A stretch of 64,000 bases of DNA from Pisaster brevispinus (Eukaryota > Echinodermata > Asteroidea > Forcipulatida > Asteriidae). The stretch covers positions 4,766,541-4,830,540 of the forward strand of contig JAMKCF010000022.1 in the NCBI GenBank assembly GCA_023634235.1, written 5' to 3'. Numbering within the stretch: position 1 is the stretch's first letter; every line of letters begins with the position of its first letter. Below the pieces are notes generated by a model, which saw nothing but the letters and a program-made list of their open reading frames with translations, was not told the DNA's origin and searched no databases. Below are positions 1-9,882 of this stretch, one piece after another. A program made the position numbers and the translations under genes.

Positions 1-385
1 TCTCAGCTCGATCGGAGATAAAATATTTTCAAAATCCTCAGATTGCTTTTAGATTGAGTCTGTACTAAGAAACATGGGTGCTTTGAAGCTTCTGGTTGAT
101 TTTCAGCTCCATCTGAGACAAAATATTTTCAAAATCCTCAGATTGCTTTTAGATCGATTCTGTACTAAGAAACATGGGTGCTTTGAAGATAATGGTTGAT
201 TCTCAGCTCGATCTGAGACAAAATGTTTTCAAAATCCTCAGATTACTTTTTTATTGCTCTGTACTAAGAAACATGGGTGTTCTGAAGCTACTGGTTGAAT
301 CTCAGCTCGATGGGAGATTAAAAACTTTCAAAATCCTCAGCTTGCTTTTAGATTAATTCTCTATTAAGAAACATGGGTGCTCTGA
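1..385 (+). repeat. Left-edge monomers with private variants
   Basis: About four monomers precede the first recognisable large repeat. They carry changes that I did not see copied elsewhere, for example GATTGAGTC near 51, TTTTCAGCTCC near 99, and GATTAATTCTCTATTAAG near 351. The class order A/B/C can still be read. No boundary to non-satellite sequence is visible, so the array continues to the left of the window. Confidence 0.7.
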
Positions 386-393
386 AGCTACTG

Positions 394-395
394 GT
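394..395 (+). other. 12-bp deletion junction in a short monomer
   Basis: The sequence reads CTACTGG directly followed by TCGATAGG, so TTGAATCTCAGC of the normal monomer is missing. The left arm of the dyad is removed and the right breakpoint lies at the start of the loop sequence TCGAT. The same junction is copied at 5590/5591 by the large duplication. Confidence 0.85.
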
Positions 396-762
396 CGATA
401 GGAGATTAAAAACTTTCAAAATCCTCAGATTACTTTTAGATGGATTCTGTACTAAGAAACATGGGTGTTTGAAGCTACTGGTTGAATCTCAGCACGATGG
501 GAGATTACAAACTTTCAAAATCCTCAGATTGCTTTAAGATTGATTCTGTACTAAGAAACATGGGTGTTTAGAAGCTACTGGTTGAATCTCAGCTGGATGG
601 GAGATTAACAACTTTTAAAATCCTCAGATTGCTTTTAGATTGATTCTGTCCTAATAAACATGGGTGCTTTGAAGCTTCTGGTTGATTCTCTGCTCCATCT
701 GAGACAAAATGTTTTAAAAATCCTCAAATTACTTTTTTATTTGTTCTGTACTAACATACATG

Positions 763-764
763 GT
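763..764 (+). other. ~30-bp deletion junction in a short monomer
   Basis: CATGG is followed directly by TCGATCGG, so about 30 bp (from GTGTTCAG to CTCAGC) is missing and this monomer is about 70 bp. The right breakpoint is the same base as in the junction at 394/395. The preceding bases, CTGTACTAACATACATGG, are also diverged from CTGTACTAAGAAACATGG. A copy lies at 5959/5960. Confidence 0.85.
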
Positions 765-1919
765 CGATCGGAGATTAAAAACTTTCAAAATCCTCAGATT
801 GCTTTTAGATTGATTCTGTACTAAGAAACATGGGTACTTTGAAGCTTCTGGTTGATTCTCTGCTCCATCTGAGACAAAATGTTTTAAAAATCCTCAGATT
901 ACTTTTAGATTGTTCTGTACTAAGAAACATGGGTGCTTTGAAGATAATGGTTGAATCTCAGCTCGATAGGAGATTAACAACTTTCAAAATCCTCAGATTA
1001 CTTTTAGATTGATTCTGTACTAAGAAACATGGGTGTTCAGAAGCTACTGGTTGAATCTCAGCTCGGTGTGGGAGATTAAAAACTTTCAAAATACACAGAT
1101 TACTTTTAGATTGATTCTCTACCAAGAAACATGGGTGTTCAGAAGCTACTGGTTGAATCTCAGCTCGATCGGAGATAAAAACTTTCAAAATTCTCAAATT
1201 GCTTTTAGATTGATTCTGTACTAAGAAACATGGGTGTTTAGAAGCTACTGGTTGAATCTCAACTCGATCGGAGATAAAAACTTTCAAAATCCTCAGACTG
1301 CTTTTAGATTGATTCTGTACTAAGAAACATGATATTCTGAAGCTACTGGTTGAATCTCAGCTCGATCGGAGATTAAAAACTTTCAAAATCCTCAGAATAC
1401 TTTTAGATTGATTCTGTACTAAGAAACATGGGTGTTCAGAAGCTACTGGTTGAATCTCAGCTCCATCTGAGACAAAATATTTTCAAAATCCTCAGATTGC
1501 TTTTAGATTGATTCTGTACTAAGAAACATGGGTGCTTTGAAGCTTCTGGTTGATTCTCAGCTCCATCTGAGACAAAATATTTTCATAATCCTCAGATTGC
1601 TTTTAGATGGATTCTGTACTAAGAAACATGGGTGCTTTGAAGATAATGGTTGACTCTCAGCTCGATCTGAGACAAAATGTTTTCAAAATCCTCAGATTAC
1701 TTTTAGATTGTTCTGTACTAAGAAACATGGGTGTTCAGAAGCTACTGGTTGAATCTCAGCTCGGTTGGAGATTAAAAACTTTCAAAATCCTTAGATTACT
1801 TTTAGAGTGATTCTCTACCAAGAAACATGGGTGTTTAGAAGCTACTGGTTGAATCTCAGCTCGATCGGAGATAAAAACTTTCAAAATTCTCAGATTGCTT
1901 TTAGATTGATTCTGTACTA

Positions 1920-3400
1920 AGAAACATGGGTGCTTTGAAGCTTCTGGTTGATTCTCAGCTCCATCTGAGACAAAATATTTTCAAAATCCTCAGATTGCTT
2001 TTAGATGGATTCTGTACTAAGAAACATGGGTGCTTTGAAGATAATGGTTGAATCTCCGCTCGAAAGGAGATTAACAACTTTCAAAATCCTCAGATTGCTT
2101 TTAGATTGATTCTCTACCAAGAAATATGGGTGTTCAGAAGCTACTGGTTGAATCTCAGCTCGATAGGAGATAAAAACTTTCAAAATCCTCAGACTACTTT
2201 TAGATTGATTCTGTAGTAAGAAACATGGTTGTTCAGAAGCTACTGGTTGAATCACAGCTCGATCGGAGATTAAAAACTTTCAAAATTCTCAGATTACTTT
2301 TAGATTGATTCTGTACTAAGAAACATGGGTGCTTTGAAGATAATGGTTGAATCTCAGCTCGATAGGAGATAAACAACTTTCAAAATCCTCAGATTGCTTT
2401 TAGATTGATTCTGTACTAAGAAACATGGGTGCTTTGAAGCTTCTGGTTGATTCTCAGCTCCATCTGAGACAAAATATTTTCAAAATCCTCAGATTGCTTT
2501 TAGATGGATTCTGTACTAAGAAACATGGGTGCTTTGAAGATAATGGTTGAATCTCCGCTCGAAAGGAGATTAACAACTTTCAAAATCCTCAGATTGCTTT
2601 TAGATCGATTCTCTACAAAGAAACATGGGTGTTCAGAAGCTACTGGTTGAATCTCAGCTCGATAGGAGATAAAAACTTTCAAAATCCTCAGACTACTTTT
2701 AGATTGATTCTGTAGTAAGAAACATGGGTGTTCAGAAGCTACTGGTTGAATCTCAGCTCGATAGGAGATAAAAACTTTCAAAATCCTCAGACTACTTTTA
2801 GATTGATTCTGTAGTAAGAAACATGGTTGTTCAGAAGCTACTTGTTGAATCTCAGCTCGATCGGAGATTAAAAACTTTCAAAATTCTCAGATTACTTTTA
2901 GAGTGATTCTCTACCAAGAAACATGATATTCAGAAGCTACTGGTTGAATCTCTGCTCGGTGGGAGATTAAAAACTTTCAAAATCCTCAGATTGCTTTTAG
3001 ATTGATTCTGTACTAAGAAACATGGGTGCTTTGAAGCTTCTGGTTGATTCTCAGCTCCATCTGAGACAAAATATTTTCAAAATCCTCAGATTGCTTTTAG
3101 ATGGATTCTGTACTAAGAAACATGGGTGCTTTGAAGATAATGGTTGAATCTCCGCTCGAAAGGAGATTAACAACTTTCAAAATCCTCAGATTGCTTTTAG
3201 ATCGATTCTCTACAAAGAAACATGGGTGTTCAGAAGCTACTGGTTGAATCTCAGCTCGATAGGAGATAAAAACTTTCAAAATCCTCAGACTACTTTTAGA
3301 TTGATTCTGTACTAAGAAACATGGGTGCTTTGAAGATAATGGTTGAATCTCAGCTCGATAGGAGATAAACAACTTTCAAAATCCTCAGATTACTGCTAGA
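1920..3400 (+). repeat. Local 5/6-monomer HOR within copy 1
   Basis: A series beginning with the B-C pair repeats about three times. The C-type string ATAATGGTTGAATCTCCG starts at 2041, 2540 and 3137, spacings of 499 and 597 bp (five and six monomers). Each is followed by GTGTTCAG monomers with the GATAGGAGATAAAAAC loop and CTCAGACTAC. The same 5-monomer period appears in copy 2, where the C strings at 6841 and 7341 are 500 bp apart. The third unit is incomplete. Confidence 0.8.
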
Positions 3401-4584
3401 TTGATTCTGTACTAAGAAACATGGGTGTTCAGAAGCTACTGGTTGAATCTCAGCACGATGGGAGATTAAAAACTTTCAAAATACACAGATTACTTTTAGA
3501 TTGATTCTCTACCAAGAATTATGGGTGTTCAGAAGCTACTGGTTGAATCTCAGCTCGATCGGAGATAAAAACTTTCAAAATCCTCAGATTACTGCTAGAT
3601 TGATTCTGTACTAAGAAACATGGGGCTTTGAGGCTTCTGGTTGATTCTCAGCTCGGTGGGAGATTACAAACTTTCAAAATCCTCAGATTACTTTTAGATT
3701 GATTCTCGACCAAAAAACATGGGTGTTCACAAGCTACTGGTTGAATCTCAACTCGATCGGAGATAAAAACTTTCAAAATTCTCAAATTGCTTTTAGATTG
3801 ATTCTGTACTAAGAAACATGGGTGTTTAGAAGCTACTGGTTGAATCTCAGCTCAATCTGAGACAAAATATTTTCAAAATCCTCAGATTGCTTTTAGATGG
3901 ATTCTGTACTAAGAAACATGGGTGCTTTAAAGATAATGGTTGACTCTCAGCTCGATCTGAGACAAAAATTTTTTCAAAATCCTCAGATTACTTTTAGATT
4001 GATTCTGTACTAAGAAACATGATATTCTGAAGCTACTGGTTGAATCTCAGCTCGATCGGATATTAAAAACTTTCAAAATCCTCAGATTACTTTTAGATTG
4101 ATTCTGTACTAAGAAACATGGGTGTTCAGAAGCTACTGGTTGAATCTCAGCTCGGTTGGAGATTAAAAACTTTCAAAATTCTCAGATTACTTTTAGAGTG
4201 ATTCTCTACCAAGAAACATGATATTCTGAAGCTACTGGTTGAATCTCAGCTCGATAGGAGACTAAAAACTTTCAAAATCCTCAGATTACTTTTAGATTGA
4301 TTCTCTACCAAGAAACATGGGTGTTTAGAAGCTACTGGTTGAATCTCAGCTCCATCTGAGACAAAATATTTTCAAAATCCTCAGATTGCTTTTAGATTGA
4401 TTCTGTACTAAGAAACATGGGTGCTTTGAAGCTTCTGGTTGATTCTCAGCTCCATCTGAGACAAAATATTTTCAAAATCCTCAGATTGCTTTTAGATGGA
4501 TTCTGTACTAAGAAACATGGGTGCTTTGAAGATAATGGTTGACTCTCAGCTCGATCTGAGACAAAATGTTTTCAAAATCCTCAG

Positions 4585-4594
4585 ATTACTGGTT
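4585..4594 (+). other. Monomer fusion at 4-bp microhomology
   Basis: CTCAGATTACT runs straight into GGTTGAATCTC. In normal monomers the first string continues to TTTAGATTG and the second is preceded by GAAGCTACT. The two partners share TACT (4587-4590), so about 46 bp was lost at a 4-bp homology, leaving a half-monomer step in the register. The event is copied at 8888-8891, offset 4,301, so it predates the large duplication. Confidence 0.87.
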
Positions 4595-5581
4595 GAATCT
4601 CAGCTCGGTTGGAGATTAAAAACTTTCAAAATTCTCAGATTACTTTTAGAGTGATTCTCTACCAAGAAACATGATATTCTGAAGCTACTGGTTGAATCTC
4701 AGCTCGATAGGAGACTAAAAACTTTCAAAATCCTCAGATTACTTTTAGATTGATTCTCTACCAAGAAACATGGGTGTTTAGAAGCTACTGGTTGAATCTC
4801 AGCTCCATCTGAGACAAAATATTTTCAAAATCCTCAGATTGCTTTTAGATGGATTCTGTACTAAGAAACATGGGTGCTTTGAAGATAATGGTTGACTCTC
4901 AGCTCGATCTGAGACAATTTTTTTTTCAAAATCCTCAGATTACTTTTAGATTGATTCTGTACTAAGAAACATGATATTCTGAAGCTACTGGTTGAATCTC
5001 AGCTCGATCGGAGATTAAAAACTTTCAAAATCCTCAGATTACTTTTAGATGGATTCTGTACTAAGAAACATGGGTGTTCAGAAGCTACTTGTTGAATCTC
5101 AGCTCGATCGGAGATTAAAAACTTTCAAAATTCTCAGATTGCTGTTAGATTGATTCTGTACTAAGAAACATGGGTGTTCAGAAGCTACTGGTTGAATCTC
5201 AGCTCGGTTGGAGATTAAAAACTTTCAAAATTCTCAGATTACTTTTAGAGTGATTCTCTACCAAGAAACATGGGTGTTTAGAAGCTACTGGTTGAATCTC
5301 AGCTCGATCGGAGATAAAAACTTTCAAAATTCTCAGATTGCTTTTAGATTGATTCTGTACTAAGAAACATGGGTGCTTTGAAGCTACTGGTTGAATCTCA
5401 GGTCGATCGGAGATTAAAAACTTTCAAAATCCTCAGATTACTTTTAGATTGATTCTGTACTAAGAAACATTGGTATTCAGAAGCTACTGGTTGAATCTCT
5501 GCTCGGTGGGAGATTAAAAACTTTCAAAATCCTCAGATTGCTTTTAGATTGATTCTGTACTAAGAAACATGGGTGCTTTGA

Positions 5582-8500
5582 AACTACTGGTCGATAGGAG
5601 ATTAAAAACTTTCAAAATCCTCAGATTACTTTTAGATGGATTCTGTACTAAGAAACATGGGTGTTTGAAGCTACTGGTTGAATCTCAGCACGATGGGAGA
5701 TTACAAACTTTCAAAATCCTCAGATTGCTTTAAGATTGATTCTGTACTAAGAAACATGGGTGTTTAGAAGCTACTGGTTGAATCTCAGCTGGATGGGAGA
5801 TTAACAACTTTTAAAATCCTCAGATTGCTTTTAGATTGATTCTGTCCTAATAAACATGGGTGCTTTGAAGCTTCTGGTTGATTCTCTGCTCCATCTGAGA
5901 CAAAATGTTTTAAAAATCCTCAAATTACTTTTTTATTTGTTCTGTACTAACATACATGGTCGATCGGAGATTAAAAACTTTCAAAATCCTCAGATTGCTT
6001 TTAGATTGATTCTGTACTAAGAAACATGGGTACTTTGAAGCTTCTGGTTGATTCTCTGCTCCATCTGAGACAAAATGTTTTAAAAATCCTCAGATTACTT
6101 TTAGATTGTTCTGTACTAAGAAACATGGGTGCTTTGAAGATAATGGTTGAATCTCAGCTCGATAGGAGATTAACAACTTTCAAAATCCTCAGATTACTTT
6201 TAGATTGATTCTGTACTAAGAAACATGGGTGTTCAGAAGCTACTGGTTGAATCTCAGCTTGGTGTGGGAGATTAAAAACTTTCAAAATACACAGATTACT
6301 TTTAGATTGATTCTCTACCAAGAAACATGGGTGTTCAGAAGCTACTGGTTGAATCTCAGCTCGATCGGAGATAAAAACTTTCAAAATTCTCAAATTGCTT
6401 TTAGATTGATTCTGTACTAAGAAACATGGGTGTTTAGAAGCTACTGGTTGAATCTCAACTCGATCGGAGATAAAAACTTTCAAAATCCTCAGACTGCTTT
6501 TAGATTGATTCTGTACTAAGAAACATGATATTCTGAAGCTACTGGTTGAATCTCAGCTCGATCGGAGATTAAAAACTTTCAAAATCCTTAGATTACTTTT
6601 AGAGTGATTCTCTACCAAGAAACATGGGTGTTTAGAAGCTACTGGTTGAATCTCAGCTCGATCGGAGATAAAAACTTTCAAAATTCTCAGATTGCTTTTA
6701 GATTGATTCTGTACTAAGAAACATGGGTGCTTTGAAGCTTCTGGTTGATTCTCAGCTCCATCTGAGACAAAATATTTTCAAAATCCTCAGATTGCTTTTA
6801 GATGGATTCTGTACTAAGAAACATGGGTGCTTTGAAGATAATGGTTGAATCTCCGCTCGAAAGGAGATTAACAACTTTCAAAATCCTCAGATTGCTTTTA
6901 GATTGATTCTCTACCAAGAAATATGGGTGTTCAGAAGCTACTGGTTGAATCTCAGCTCGATAGGAGACTAAAAACTTTCAAAATCCTTAGATTACTTTTA
7001 GATTGATTCTGTAGTAAGAAACATGGTTGTTCAGAAGCTACTGGTTGAATCACAGCTCGATCGGAGATTAAAAACTTTCAAAATTCTCAGATTGCTTTTA
7101 GATTGATTCTGTACTAAGAAACATGGGTGCTTTGAAGATAATGGTTGAATCTCAGCTCGATAGGAGATAAACAACTTTCAAAATCCTCAGATTGCTTTTA
7201 GATTGATTCTGTACTAAGAAACATGGGTGCTTTGAAGCTTCTGGTTGATTCTCAGCTCCATCTGAGACAAAATATTTTCAAAATCCTCAGATTGCTTTTA
7301 GATGGATTCTGTACTAAGAAACATGGGTGCTTTGAAGATAATGGTTGAATCTCCGCTCGAAAGGAGATTAACAACTTTCAAAATCCTCAGATTGCTTTTA
7401 GATTGATTCTCTACAAAGAAACATGGGTGTTCAGAAGCTACTGGTTGAATCTCAGCTCGATAGGAGATAAAAACTTTCAAAATCCTCAGACTACTTTTAG
7501 ATTGATTCTGTAGTAAGAAACATGGTTCTTCAGAAGCTACTGGTTGAATCACAGCTCGATCGGAGATTAAAAACTTTCAAAATTCTCAGATTGCTTTTAG
7601 ATTGATTCTGTACTAAGAAACATGGGTGCTTTGAAGATAATGGTTGAATCTCAGCTCGATAGGAGATAAACAACTTTCAAAATCCTCAGATTACTGCTAG
7701 ATTGATTCTGTACTAAGAAACATGGGTGTTCAGAAGCTACTGGTTGAATCTCAGCACGATGGGAGATTAAAAACTTTCAAAATACACAGATTACTTTTAG
7801 ATTGATTCTCTACCAAGAATTATGGGTGTTCAGAAGCTACTGGTTGAATCTCAGCTCGATCGGAGATAAAAACTTTCAAAATCCTCAGATTACTGCTAGA
7901 TTGATTCTGTACTAAGAAACATGGGGCTTTGAGGCTTCTGGTTGATTCTCAGCTCGGTGGGAGATTACAAACTTTCAAAATCCTCAGATTACTTTTAGAT
8001 TGATTCTCGACCAAAAAACATGGGTGTTCACAAGCTACTGGTTGAATCTCAACTCGATCGGAGATAAAAACTTTCAAAATTCTCAAATTGCTTTTAGATT
8101 GATTCTGTACTAAGAAACATGGGTGTTTAGAAGCTACTGGTTGAATCTCAGCTCAATCTGAGACAAAATATTTTCAAAATCCTCAGATTGCTTTTAGATG
8201 GATTCTGTACTAAGAAACATGGGTGCTTTAAAGATAATGGTTGACTCTCAGCTCGATCTGAGACAAAATTTTTTTCAAAATCCTCAGATTACTTTTAGAT
8301 TGATTCTGTACTAAGAAACATGATATTCTGAAGCTACTGGTTGAATCTCAGCTCGATCGGATATTAAAAACTTTCAAAATCCTCAGATTACTTTTAGATT
8401 GATTCTGTACTAAGAAACATGGGTGTTCAGAAGCTACTGGTTGAATCTCAGCTCGGTTGGAGATTAAAAACTTTCAAAATTCTCAGATTACTTTTAGAGT

Positions 8501-9882
8501 GATTCTCTACCAAGAAACATGATATTCTGAAGCTACTGGTTGAATCTCAGCTCGATAGGAGACTAAAAACTTTCAAAATCCTCAGATTACTTTTAGATTG
8601 ATTCTCTACCAAGAAACATGGGTGTTTAGAAGCTACTGGTTGAATCTCAGCTCCATCTGAGACAAAATATTTTCAAAATCCTCAGATTGCTTTTAGATTG
8701 ATTCTGTACTAAGAAACATGGGTGCTTTGAAGCTTCTGGTTGATTCTCAGCTCCATCTGAGACAAAATATTTTCAAAATCCTCAGATTGCTTTTAGATGG
8801 ATTCTGTACTAAGAAACATGGGTGCTTTGAAGATAATGGTTGACTCTCAGCTCGATCTGAGACAAAATGTTTTCAAAATCCTCAGATTACTGGTTGAATC
8901 TCAGCTCGGTTGGAGATTAAAAACTTTCAAAATTCTCAGATTACTTTTAGAGTGATTCTCTACCAAGAAACATGATATTCTGAAGCTACTGGTTGAATCT
9001 CAGCTCGATAGGAGACTAAAAACTTTCAAAATCCTCAGATTACTTTTAGATTGATTCTCTACCAAGAAACATGGGTGTTTAGAAGCTACTGGTTGAATCT
9101 CAGCTCCATCTGAGACAAAATATTTTCAAAATCCTCAGATTGCTTTTAGATGGATTCTGTACTAAGAAACATGGGTGCTTTGAAGATAATGGTTGACTCT
9201 CAGCTCGATCTGAGACAAATTTTTTTTCAAAATCCTCAGATTACTTTTAGATTGATTCTGTACTAAGAAACATGATATTCTGAAGCTACTGGTTGAATCT
9301 CAGCTCGATCGGAGATTAAAAACTTTCAAAATCCTCAGATTACTTTTAGATGGATTCTGTACTAAGAAACATGGGTGTTCAGAAGCTACTTGTTGAATCT
9401 CAGCTCGATCGGAGATTAAAAACTTTCAAAATTCTCAGATTGCTGTTAGATTGATTCTGTACTAAGAAACATGGGTGTTCAGAAGCTACTGGTTGAATCT
9501 CAGCTCGGTTGGAGATTAAAAACTTTCAAAATTCTCAGATTACTTTTAGAGTGATTCTCTACCAAGAAACATGGGTGTTTAGAAGCTACTGGTTGAATCT
9601 CAGCTCGATCGGAGATAAAAACTTTCAAAATTCTCAGATTGCTTTTAGATTGATTCTGTACTAAGAAACATGGGTGCTTTGAAGCTACTGGTTGAATCTC
9701 AGGTCGATCGGAGATTAAAAACTTTCAAAATCATCAGATTACTTTTAGATTGATTCTGTACTAAGAAACATTGGTATTCAGAAGCTACTGGTTGAATCTC
9801 TGCTCGGTGGGAGATTAAAAACTTTCAAAATCCTCAGATTGCTTTTAGATTGATTCTGTACTAAGAAACATGGGTGCTTTGA
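5582..9882 (+). repeat. Large HOR, copy 2 (~4.3 kb)
   Basis: This is a tandem copy of 386-5581. It lacks the equivalent of about 1,396-1,795 (four monomers; CCTTAGATTAC at 6586 corresponds to 1789) and about five monomers around 2.7-3.2 kb (TACTGCTAGA at 7692 corresponds to 3391). From there it is collinear with copy 1 at offset 4,301 until about 9,880, where it fails to restart the short CTGGTCGATAGG monomer. Small private substitutions (for example CATGGTTCTTCAG near 7521) show that it has diverged since duplication. Confidence 0.87.

Larger units (their letters stand above)
386..5581 (+). repeat. Large HOR, copy 1 (~5.2 kb)
   Basis: This block recurs immediately downstream. Shared rare variants fix the offset. 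A 12-bp internal deletion giving CTGGTCGATAGG (loop start 395) recurs at 5591, and the reading-frame shadows at 830 and 958 recur at 6026 and 6154, all exactly 5,196 bp away. Further right the offset becomes 4,797-4,798 and then 4,301, showing that copy 2 lost about four and then about five monomers. Other private markers are the 46-bp fusion junction near 4587, ATACACAGATTAC near 3482, and CTACCAAGAATTATGGG near 3510. Confidence 0.88.

Noticed and set aside
174..356. Plus-strand frames of 60-67 codons starting at the ATG of AACATGGG (174, 830, 1033, 1607, 6026, 6229)
   Set aside because: The ATG is part of every monomer. These frames are chance openings over two monomers without any gene context.
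1..385. Array boundary at the left end of the window
   Set aside because: The monomers are more diverged but still complete satellite up to base 1. No non-satellite sequence is visible.
958..1287. Minus-strand open frame of 109 codons, with similar ones at 6154-6483, 2500-2781, 3097-3372, 33415-33642, 57270-57545 and elsewhere
   Set aside because: All are the same satellite monomer read on the minus strand. They exist only where neighbouring monomers are 99 bp, end where a 100-bp monomer shifts the frame, and show no protein family I recognise.
4140..4160. CENP-B box resemblance in the CTCGGTTGGAGATT class
   Set aside because: Only the TCGTTGGA-like core is approximated. The required CGGGA half is missing, and the variant is just one of about eleven loop types.
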